Made by a program: the position numbers and the translations under genes
In this document: piece by piece, positions 1 to 5,702 of the stretch
Numbering within the stretch: the stretch's first letter is position 1
How the letters are laid out: each line of letters opens with the position of its first letter
NCBI GenBank assembly: GCA_030620735.1
Contig: JAUXDV010000062.1
Span: forward strand, 1-9,088
Direction of reading: 5' to 3'
DNA length: 9,088 nucleotides
From: Gammaproteobacteria bacterium
Lineage (GTDB): Bacteria; Pseudomonadota; Gammaproteobacteria; Chromatiales; Chromatiaceae
Notes under the pieces: generated by a model
Told to the model about the DNA's origin: nothing
What the model saw: the letters and a program-made list of their open reading frames with translations, nothing else
Databases searched by the model: none

Positions 1-1053
1 CGGGTCTACTCCATAGCGCGCCGCCAGGGGGATGATTAAAGGCGCCACCACAATTATAGCGGAGAAGATATCCATAATCGCGCCAACGACCAGCAGGAAC
101 AGGTTTAACAATAACAGGAACTCGAGTGGACTGCTGATATGCTGCTCGAGCACTTCCAGCATCAGCATTGGCAGTTGTGCATCGATCATCAGGTTAGTCA
201 GGCCGAGAGCAACCAGCAGGATGATAAGCAGGCTGCCAAAGAGGATGCAGCTTTCAACCAGCAGGCCGAAAAAGCGGGTTTTCAGATCGATTTTCCTGTG
301 AACTACAACCTCGATAAAGATGACGTAGGCGGCTGTTGCTGCAGCGGCTTCCATGATAGAGACATAGCCGCCGAATATGCCGAAGACGATGCCAATCGGT
401 AGAAAGATATCCCAGATGGCGCCGCGTGCTGTAGTCGCCAAGGTGTTGAAATCGAACGCATGTTTGACTACATGCAACTGCCTGCCATGCGCCATGCTGT
501 AGATTGCCAGCATGATCATGAGCAGAGTTCCGGGGACGACGCCGGCAAGAAACATCTTGTCAATTCCGACACCGGCAACGATGGCGTATATCATGATGGC
601 CATGCTGGGCGCGTACAGCAGCCCCAGTGAGCCGGATGTTGTCAGCAGACCGAGAGAGAATCTTTCATGGTAGCCTTCGCCGACAAGAATAGGATAAAGC
701 AATCCGCCCAGGGCCAGGATAGTCACGCCCGATGCGCCGGAATAGGATGTAAAAAATGCGCAGGTGCCAATGGTTACGATGGCTAGCCCGCCGGGCATCC
801 AGCCAAGTGCGGCACGGTAAAAATTAACCAGTCTCTCCGGGGCGCCACCGTTCGCCATCACCACACCGGCTAATGTGAACAACGGTATGGCAATCATGTT
901 GGGCGTTGACGCCAGCCGATGCATCTCGATGATCAGGATATCGGGGCTGATATCAGCATAGTTGCTGGCAAGCAGGCTGCCGCCAGCAAGCACCACGAAA
1001 AGAGGTACGCCGACCAGTGCAAGCAGCACCAATATCAGGACTGCGCTAAACAT
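1..1053 (-). CDS. dctM: TRAP transporter large permease subunit DctM (C-terminus cut by window edge)
   Basis: This is the large membrane subunit of a TRAP transporter, which carries the transport path and uses an ion gradient to import substrate delivered by the periplasmic receptor. I read it by translating the minus strand from the ATG at 1053: 351 codons stay open to position 1. The protein begins MFSAVLILVLLALVGVPLFVVLAG, and has the hydrophobic, glycine-rich segments and the internal motif FFTSYSGASGVT (residues ~100-111) where DctM proteins carry AFF-SGSS-like residues. The visible end reads IIPLAARYGVDP, close to the conserved YGIDPVHFG region. Family members are ~425 residues, so roughly 75 residues are missing. 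The ATG overlaps the dctQ stop by 8 bp and is preceded by a purine-rich stretch (AAGAAGAGAG), which suggests translational coupling. Substrate cannot be read from this subunit. Confidence 0.93.
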   Translation of the reverse strand, partial: MFSAVLILVLLALVGVPLFVVLAGGSLLASNYADISPDILIIEMHRLASTPNMIAIPLFTLAGVVMANGGAPERLVNFYRAALGWMPGGLAIVTIGTCAFFTSYSGASGVTILALGGLLYPILVGEGYHERFSLGLLTTSGSLGLLYAPSMAIMIYAIVAGVGIDKMFLAGVVPGTLLMIMLAIYSMAHGRQLHVVKHAFDFNTLATTARGAIWDIFLPIGIVFGIFGGYVSIMEAAAATAAYVIFIEVVVHRKIDLKTRFFGLLVESCILFGSLLIILLVALGLTNLMIDAQLPMLMLEVLEQHISSPLEFLLLLNLFLLVVGAIMDIFSAIIVVAPLIIPLAARYGVDP

Positions 1054-1510
1054 CTCTCTTCTTATGAAGGCAGTTAAGCAGGAAGTGCAGTCCAAGCAGG
1101 CCGAAGCCAAGCGGGTAGATCAGGGTGAACGGTAGTGTCCAGCGTTCATTCTCAGGAGTGTATTGCCACTCGTCCATGACGAATATGCCTCCGTGATAAC
1201 TCATCACTGCACATATCAGCGTGGAAAAGAGTGACAGCGGGCAACTCAGCAAGGAGACGATTCGTTTGCTCATGACCGGTGTAAGCGCATCGATCTTGAT
1301 GTGGCGTAATTTTGATGTGGCGATAACCGCGCCCATGGCGCCGCAAATTACCAGCAAGTTGCGTTTGATGATTTCAATTTCCGGAAAACCGAAATCGAAA
1401 AAGTTACGCGTAAAAATCTCGACAAGTGAAAGAGCAAGGAGTAAAAACAGGCTAAAAGCGGCAATGATGCTTTCAGCTTTTACCAGGCCGTGTTCAAATT
1501 TTTCGATCAC
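1046..1510 (-). CDS. dctQ: TRAP transporter small permease subunit DctQ
   Basis: This is the small membrane subunit of the TRAP transporter, which partners DctM in the inner membrane. The 154-residue product has four hydrophobic segments (about residues 15-33, 48-66, 85-106 and 125-146). It carries the family motif RHIKIDAL (about 69-76) after the second segment, preceded by RNLLVICGAMGAV. Length and layout are usual for DctQ. The start is GTG at 1510. It is weakly supported (only AGGCAG upstream), but a stop codon lies six codons further upstream, so little extension is possible. The gene sits 27 bp after tatP and overlaps dctM by 8 bp, so it is read as part of one operon with both. The separate DctQ and DctM genes contrast with TRAP systems in which the two are fused. 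Confidence 0.93.
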   Translation of the reverse strand: MIEKFEHGLVKAESIIAAFSLFLLLALSLVEIFTRNFFDFGFPEIEIIKRNLLVICGAMGAVIATSKLRHIKIDALTPVMSKRIVSLLSCPLSLFSTLICAVMSYHGGIFVMDEWQYTPENERWTLPFTLIYPLGFGLLGLHFLLNCLHKKRDV

Positions 1511-1537
1511 GAATCTGCCTGGCTGCTATTTTTTCGC

Positions 1538-2542
1538 TCATCGCCGAACGGCTGCAAGATGCCTCTTCACTTTTGCAAAAGTGGCTGCGGGAATATAGTT
1601 TGAGGATTCCAGGTTTTTTGCTGCACGATCACGAATTTTCACCATTTCACTCATATTGACATCAGACCAGCCAAACATGAATTTGATGCCGTTCTTCTTG
1701 AGAATAGCCAGGCTTCTTTTATTCTCTTTGCGCGCCTGCTTGCGAATATCATCACCCAGGCGCTTGCCCGTTGTCTTCAGCAGCTTTTGTAAATCTTTTG
1801 GCAACTTGTTGTAAAAACTGTTGCTCACGATCAGCCCGCCGATAGCGTTGGTAAATGCCAAATCACTCGCGTAGTTGAGTTTTGAATACCATTGCAGGGC
1901 TATGGCGCCAAAGCTTGAGGTGTAGATGGTGTTTATACTGCCGTGCCTGGCGGATAGCTGGGTGTATACGTCAATAATCGAGAGCGGTACCGGTTTAATC
2001 TTCGCTGCTTTGAAAAATGCCTCGCCCAACGGATCTCCCTGCCATAACCAGATTTTTGATTTCCTGAGGTCATCCAGGGATTTGATCGGTTGTTTGGAGA
2101 AGAAGTGGATGAAGCCTACCTCCGGCCAACCCAGCAGTTCAAATCCCTTTTTCCGGAAACCCGCCTCAAGTTCCGGCATCATTTTCTTGCGAACATAATC
2201 CGACTCGCGTGTATTCTTGAACAAAAAAGGTACTTCAAGCACACGCGCGGGGGAGTATATACGGCCGATGCCATAGCCGGTGAACATGCCGCCATGCAAC
2301 TGTCCTTTGCGTATCTTGCGCAATACATCGGGCTCATCTCCCATAACGCCGCCGGGGTACATTTTCAACTTGAGCCGCCCTTTGCTCTTCTTTTCAACCT
2401 CTTTGGCCCAGTCATCAAGAAGATTGGTCCACGAGGTTCCGGTCGGAACCAATGTAGCGAATTTGAGCACATAGCTTTTGGCGTTTACATTGGCGCTTAA
2501 CGCCGTTAGCAGCACCAGCAGGGTGAGAAATCTTAAAACCAT
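1538..2542 (-). CDS. TRAP transporter periplasmic substrate-binding protein, DctP family, TatP-type
   Basis: This is the periplasmic receptor that captures the substrate and hands it to DctQM. The 334-residue product has a signal peptide (MVLRFLTLLVLLTALSANVNA, cleavage near residue 21). The DctP fold follows: KFATLVPTGTSW at 27-38, the YPGGVMGDEPDVLRKIRKGQL region at 62-82, VPFLF at 104-108 and PVPLSIIDVYTQL near 184-196. Ordinary TRAP receptors have a K-I-R-V type segment whose Arg clamps the substrate carboxylate. Here the segment reads KIWLWQGDP, with Trp165 at the Arg position. Following a TatT lipoprotein, this marks it as the P component of a TPAT system. It starts at ATG 2542 with a good ribosome binding site (AGAGGG, 7-nt spacing) inside the last codons of tatT (10-bp overlap). 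The ligand is unknown; a hydrophobic ligand is inferred from the Treponema homologue. Confidence 0.9.
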   Translation of the reverse strand: MVLRFLTLLVLLTALSANVNAKSYVLKFATLVPTGTSWTNLLDDWAKEVEKKSKGRLKLKMYPGGVMGDEPDVLRKIRKGQLHGGMFTGYGIGRIYSPARVLEVPFLFKNTRESDYVRKKMMPELEAGFRKKGFELLGWPEVGFIHFFSKQPIKSLDDLRKSKIWLWQGDPLGEAFFKAAKIKPVPLSIIDVYTQLSARHGSINTIYTSSFGAIALQWYSKLNYASDLAFTNAIGGLIVSNSFYNKLPKDLQKLLKTTGKRLGDDIRKQARKENKRSLAILKKNGIKFMFGWSDVNMSEMVKIRDRAAKNLESSNYIPAATFAKVKRHLAAVRR

Positions 2543-3426
2543 TCGTTTTCCCTCTTCAGCAACTCTGCGGCCTTGCGTTTGGCTATCTGGTTTTGCAGAG
2601 CAAGTTCCGGCATAAGATCATCCGGTGCGTTGATAACTCCGGTAAGCAGCTGGTGAAACTCCTTCCGGTTGAACTCCTGGCGGGCAAGGTATTGCGCCTG
2701 CAGCAGGTCGGGAATCAGCAGCTTGCCGTTGCTGATTTCACGGGCGTGATCAAAATACGCTCTGGATTTCTTGAAGTTGCCGCCGATCGTCGGTGAACGG
2801 CTGCCGTAATAGACGCCAAAATACATATGCGCGCCACCGTAATAAAAGGTATCTTCAAGTTCGATAACGCGTTGCATTAATGCTGTGGCGCGAGGCAGTT
2901 GTGCAATGGCGTCGGGGTCGTCGCGATGCATATCAATCCACTTGCCCCAGTTGCTGGCTGTCCAGAACATGGCGGCGACATCACTCTTGCGCATACCGCT
3001 GACTTGCTTGTTAAAGTCAGCTATGGTGCCGCCGAGCAGGTTGTTGGCCCCGGTTAGCTGCAGTGCTGTGACGCCGTGCTGCATGCCGCGAAGATACAAA
3101 TCCGATGCTTTTTGCGGTTGGCTATCCTCCCTGAAGCCATAGGCGAGACCATAGAGTCCCTGTGCTGCGTAGGTCTGCAGCTGTGCGCTCTTCGGATCGA
3201 GTTTGAGCATGCGATTCAGAATCTTGAGATTGCCTGTGATGGTCTTCTCGGCTGCCTTCAAGTCGGTTTCACGGTTGAGTTTTTCGATACTATTATCGAC
3301 CAGTGGAAGTGCTGGCTGCACCAGCAACTGGCCACAGGAGGTTAATACAAAGCTGGCGGTAAGTATCAGGATGAGGCGCATAGCTGGAAACCTGTTTATT
3401 TTTGTGTATTTATGTTTGATAGGCAT
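2533..3426 (-). CDS. tatT: TatT-family lipoprotein, T component of a TPAT TRAP transporter
   Basis: This is an all-helical, TPR-like lipoprotein that partners the TRAP receptor. In Treponema pallidum the homologue (Tp0956) is reported to form an oligomer with pores and to bind the P component. The 297-residue product has a lipoprotein signal ending L28-T29-S30-C31, so Cys31 should be lipidated and the protein membrane-anchored on the periplasmic side. The rest is helix-rich: AAEKTITGNLKILNRMLKLD, then an alternation of YAAQGLYGLAYGFRED, YLRGMQHG, AMFWTASNWGKWID, FYYGGAHMYFGVYYGSRS and RAYFDHA-type segments, typical of the TatT family. ATG 3426 is chosen because GAGGAG lies 11 nt upstream. An internal ATG at 3381 (residue 16) would give a more ordinary signal peptide but has a weaker site. 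It is the first gene of the four-gene operon, and its stop overlaps the tatP start. Confidence 0.9.
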   Translation of the reverse strand: MPIKHKYTKINRFPAMRLILILTASFVLTSCGQLLVQPALPLVDNSIEKLNRETDLKAAEKTITGNLKILNRMLKLDPKSAQLQTYAAQGLYGLAYGFREDSQPQKASDLYLRGMQHGVTALQLTGANNLLGGTIADFNKQVSGMRKSDVAAMFWTASNWGKWIDMHRDDPDAIAQLPRATALMQRVIELEDTFYYGGAHMYFGVYYGSRSPTIGGNFKKSRAYFDHAREISNGKLLIPDLLQAQYLARQEFNRKEFHQLLTGVINAPDDLMPELALQNQIAKRKAAELLKRENEWF

Positions 3427-3460
3427 TGTGAAGTAATCTCCTCAAATAATCTAGCTGTTG

Positions 3461-3489
3461 TTGATATTGTCGAACATTTGAGCAGCCAA
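3461..3489 (-). promoter_or_regulatory. Candidate promoter of the tatT operon
   Basis: On the minus strand TTGGCT (3489-3484) and TATCAA (3466-3461) are separated by 17 nt. The predicted transcript start would lie about 28 nt upstream of the tatT ATG, leaving the GAGGAG ribosome site (3438-3443) in the leader. Both hexamers match sigma70 consensus only partly, so the operon could instead be read through from the yceI-like gene 162 bp upstream. Confidence 0.3.
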
Positions 3490-3588
3490 GCCCGGTATTT
3501 CAAGCGGGTGACGAAAGTTCAATAGCGTCGTCACAAGAGTTTTCCCAGCTGTCGAAATGCAATGGTGAGGATTGAATCGAAGCACTCT

Positions 3589-4296
3589 TCACCTTAAACC
3601 CGAGTAAGTAGACATTGCCACGAGCTGATTTTTTGAGATGCTCCTGTGTTTTTTTGCCTGTATCGTCATACTCAATTGCACTTTATCGCTAACGACTTTA
3701 CGCATCAACTTCATACCGAACTTTGAGCGGCTGATGGATGTTGAAATCTTGACACGGATGGTTTCGCTTTTGCCGGAATTGCTCTTCGTGATGCCTCTCA
3801 GCTCGACATTGAAAGCAACCGCTTGTGTAACACCATGCAGCGTGAGTTTACCCTTCAGGAGCCCCCCGGTTTCACTCAGCCACGAGAAACCGCTGCTGAC
3901 AAACAGAATTTCCGGGTAGCGCCCGACATCCATATACGATTTACTGCGCACCACCTTGTCAATAACGGTATTTGAAGTAGAGATGCTGTCGCTTTTGATC
4001 ACGAATACCACCTGGCCATTGTTGGCGGCATTGGGCTGCAGAGCGATCCCTCCCTTGAAGTGAATGAACTTCCCAATTGCTGTCCCGGCGATGCTATCGA
4101 CGCTGAACGACACTTCGGAAGATTTTGATTGTATTTGGTAAAAACTTTCACTCCTTGAAGCCTCCAGCATGGAAGCAAGCACGGCGTTGCCAATTTGATG
4201 TGGCAATTGCTGCGTGGCGTCTGCATGGGCTGTATTCACGCTTATCAGCAGCATGATCGTCAGTAGCAAACCTGCAACATGCTTCAATGTTTTCAC
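3589..4296 (-). CDS. YceI-family periplasmic protein (paralogue 1)
   Basis: YceI proteins are secreted, lipocalin-like beta barrels that bind isoprenoid-type lipids; their cell role is mostly unsettled. The 235-residue product has a signal peptide (cleavage after A23-H24-A25) and then the YceI domain. It starts with SEVSFSVDS (60-68) and continues through FKGGIALQP, the family block YMDVGRYPEILFVSS (121-135) and LKGKLTLHGVT (147-157), to the closing strand VQLSMTIQAKK (206-216). A hydrophilic tail of ~19 residues after the domain is unusual. An N-terminal helix-like segment (VLASMLEASRSESFYQIQ) before the barrel is shared with the second YceI gene in this window. The start is GTG 4296, supported by GAGG 9 nt upstream. 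A Fur-like operator and a good promoter lie upstream. The gene is on the same strand as tatT, 162 bp ahead of it, so co-transcription is possible. Confidence 0.88.
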   Translation of the reverse strand: MKTLKHVAGLLLTIMLLISVNTAHADATQQLPHQIGNAVLASMLEASRSESFYQIQSKSSEVSFSVDSIAGTAIGKFIHFKGGIALQPNAANNGQVVFVIKSDSISTSNTVIDKVVRSKSYMDVGRYPEILFVSSGFSWLSETGGLLKGKLTLHGVTQAVAFNVELRGITKSNSGKSETIRVKISTSISRSKFGMKLMRKVVSDKVQLSMTIQAKKHRSISKNQLVAMSTYSGLR

Positions 4297-4373
4297 GCAA
4301 CTATTCCTCTATTATCGGAACCGGCATACTCCCAGGCACGCCGCATCGCCTCTATACCAAACTTGAAATGTAA

Positions 4374-4388
4374 TAAGAATTATTTTCA
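4374..4388. promoter_or_regulatory. Candidate Fur box upstream of yceI paralogue 1
   Basis: The 15-mer TAAGAATTATTTTCA matches the 7-1-7 Fur consensus TGATAATnATTATCA at 12 of 14 informative positions. It lies between the predicted transcription start (~4397) and the GTG start at 4296, at roughly +9 to +23, where a bound repressor would block initiation or escape. Another AT-rich NATAAGAAT-like stretch (4399-4409) overlaps the -10. Iron control is an inference from the motif alone; AT-rich leaders can match by chance. Confidence 0.5.
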
Positions 4389-4403
4389 ACGGGCTAATGA
4401 ATA

Positions 4404-4431
4404 AGAATAGATCAGAAATCATCAATGTCAA
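4404..4431 (-). promoter_or_regulatory. Sigma70-type promoter of yceI paralogue 1
   Basis: A perfect -35 TTGACA (4431-4426, minus strand) is followed after 16 nt by TATTCT (4409-4404), which matches TATAAT at 4 of 6 positions. The predicted start near 4397 gives a leader of about 100 nt before the GTG at 4296. The Fur-like site at 4374-4388 lies within the early transcribed region. Confidence 0.55.
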
Positions 4432-4469
4432 GGCTGTTTGCATAGAAAGTCAGGTGAATACGCATGTTC

Positions 4470-4858
4470 TTACTCTTTTAGCATAACAGAACTACTGCGC
4501 CCCTCCAGCTTGTGATGCCCCGTACGCCAGGGCCTGGATGCAATGATAAAGGCCGCTGCCAGAGTAACCATCAGCCAGTCTCTTCCAATCAACACCAGCG
4601 AGGTCCAGCTGTAGCCGCCATAGGGTTTTTGCAGCTCTGTGTAGAGGTCGCCAACAAAAATCAGCGCGAGGATGAAGGGGATGAAAAACCTGATCAGCAG
4701 ATCCCACCAGATACCAATATTCAAGGATGAGACGCGGTTGATATGCCGGCGCAGGCGCTCCGTTCCGAACAACCAGCCCACCACGATGCATTCGAGGATT
4801 CCCACCATGATTAAACCATAGTGGGTGAGGAAGTGATTGTTTTGCTTATTCTCTATAA
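4470..4858 (-). pseudogene. 3' remnant of a sodium:neurotransmitter symporter (SNF/NSS) family transporter
   Basis: This is the end of a Na+-coupled amino-acid-type symporter of the SNF/NSS (LeuT) family. An ATG at 4808 would give 112 residues, but family-like sequence continues upstream of it without a stop (ENKQNNHFLTHYGLI) as far as 4858. The segment HFLTHYGLIMVGILECIVVGWLFG corresponds to transmembrane helix 11, compare the GVVFFGLTELIIFFWIFG region of LeuT. INRVSSLNIGIWWD follows, then RFFIPFILALIFV (helix 12), the PYGGYSW loop, and a further hydrophobic segment WLMVTLAAAFIIASRPW. All earlier helices, which hold the Na+ and substrate sites, are missing: the frame meets the tip of an IS1595-type element at 4859 and stops at 4874-4872. 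The fragment cannot transport by itself. It lies on the same strand as efp, downstream of it. Confidence 0.82.
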
Positions 4859-5075
4859 GGGGGTATCCGCTTTACCGGCCTAATGCTATGGAGGGAGAAT
4901 GAAAAATGACGGCTCCCACCCAATTGGCGGGATTGACTACCCGGAAACATTGCAAGATTTCGACGAGTGGTTTCCGACAGAACAGGTCTGTCTTGAATAT
5001 TTGGAAAAACTTCGCTGGCCCCATAAAATGCGCCGCGCTATGGTTCGGCCGGGAAGAGCGCCTTCTTTATTATAA
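4859..5075 (+). mobile_element. Remnant of an IS1595-family insertion sequence (left end plus gutted transposase)
   Basis: The remnant starts at a GGGGGTATCCGC tip at 4859, exactly where the symporter homology stops. It includes a 23-bp leader with a strong ribosome site and then the deleted transposase frame. I see no copy of the tip in inverted orientation on the right side (5076-5102), so the right end has been lost and no target-site duplication can be recognised. The left boundary is inferred from the switch in homology and not from a known IS sequence. The element has erased the 5' part of the symporter and lies directly beside the efp stop. Confidence 0.7.
4899..5075 (+). pseudogene. 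IS1595-family transposase, internally deleted and truncated (58 codons)
   Basis: The frame starts at ATG 4899, behind GGAGGG only 3 nt away, and ends with TAA at 5073-5075. Residues 14-41 (YPETLQDFDEWFPTEQVC...LEKLRWP) are the recognisable N-terminus of IS1595-type transposases, which normally continues with DGF-CPxCG, a zinc ribbon. Here RWP is followed at once by HKMRRAMVRPGR (42-53). In intact members that motif lies about a hundred residues later, shortly before the first catalytic Asp (VEVDE). An in-frame deletion has therefore removed the zinc ribbon and the following helical region. After PGR the homology ends (APSLL, stop), so the DDN/DDE-type catalytic core is absent too. It cannot be an active transposase. 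Confidence 0.78.
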
Positions 5076-5102
5076 TTCGAATGGATGTAGAGTGATCAAG
5101 GA

Positions 5103-5666
5103 TTACGCTCGGGAGACATACTCTCCGCTGCGGGTATCCACTTTCACCACTTCATCGATCTGCACGAATAGCGGCACCCGTATTACGGCGCCTGTTTCGA
5201 GAGTAGCGGGCTTTCCTCCACCGCCGGAAGTATCCCCCTTGAGGCCGGGGTCGGTATCCGTAACACGCAGTGTCACAAAGTTGGGCGCTTCGATAATCAA
5301 CGGATTGCCGTTCCACAGAGTCACGTTGCAATCGTCCTGCTCCTTGATCCACTTGATGGCATCGGCAATTGCGGCTTCAGCAGCGGCATACTGCTCGAAG
5401 CTCTGCGGATCCATAAAGTGCCAGAATTCACCATCGGTATAGAGGTATTGCAGTGTGGTTTCCAGCACGTCAGCCGCTTCAACACTCTCACCGGATTTGA
5501 AGGTTTTTTCGATCACGCGGCCTGTTTTCAGGTTTCTGATCTTGACGCGGCTGAAGGCCTGACCTTTTCCGGGTTTGACGAATTCATTTTCAATGATTGA
5601 ATATGGGTCATTATCAAGTATAAACTTGAGACCACTGCGGAATTCGTTGGTATTGTAGGTTGCCAT
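5103..5666 (-). CDS. efp: Elongation factor P
   Basis: EF-P binds the ribosome between the P and E sites and rescues stalling at polyproline stretches. The 187-residue product is full length (E. coli 188) and has three beta-barrel domains: N-terminal KOW-like (1-~64), OB domain 2 (~65-128) and OB domain 3 (~130-187), which contains the signature LRVTDTDPGLKGDTSGGG and ends in RSGEYVSRA. The modified loop is V30-K31-P32-G33-K34-G35-Q36, with Lys34 the expected acceptor of (R)-beta-lysine. The start at 5666 has GAGG 5 nt upstream. The gene diverges from epmB, whose product makes the beta-lysine. EpmA, the ligase, is not in this window. Downstream, 27 bp separate the stop from the IS1595 remnant and no clear terminator is seen, so transcripts may run antisense into the relic. 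Confidence 0.98.
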   Translation of the reverse strand: MATYNTNEFRSGLKFILDNDPYSIIENEFVKPGKGQAFSRVKIRNLKTGRVIEKTFKSGESVEAADVLETTLQYLYTDGEFWHFMDPQSFEQYAAAEAAIADAIKWIKEQDDCNVTLWNGNPLIIEAPNFVTLRVTDTDPGLKGDTSGGGGKPATLETGAVIRVPLFVQIDEVVKVDTRSGEYVSRA

Positions 5667-5702
5667 TGTTTCCTCGAAAGCAGCAAATAAATAAACTTTA
5701 CT

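Noticed and set aside
32..402. Overlapping plus-strand frames at the left edge
   Set aside because: They are antisense to dctM, whose minus-strand frame is open over 351 codons with clear family motifs.
3564..3593. Hairpin GGTGAGGA/TCTTCACC as a terminator after yceI paralogue 1
   Set aside because: It overlaps the stop codon, has a 14-nt loop and a wobble pair, and no T-run follows on the minus strand.
4470..4808. Reading the 112-codon frame from ATG 4808 as an intact small membrane protein
   Set aside because: Symporter-like sequence continues upstream of this ATG to 4858, inside transmembrane helix 11, so the ATG is internal to a truncated gene.
4906..5442. 178-codon plus-strand frame crossing the IS remnant and efp
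   Set aside because: Most of it is antisense to the certain efp gene. The real plus-strand coding signal at its left end is in another frame (4899-5075), and the translation shows no family features.
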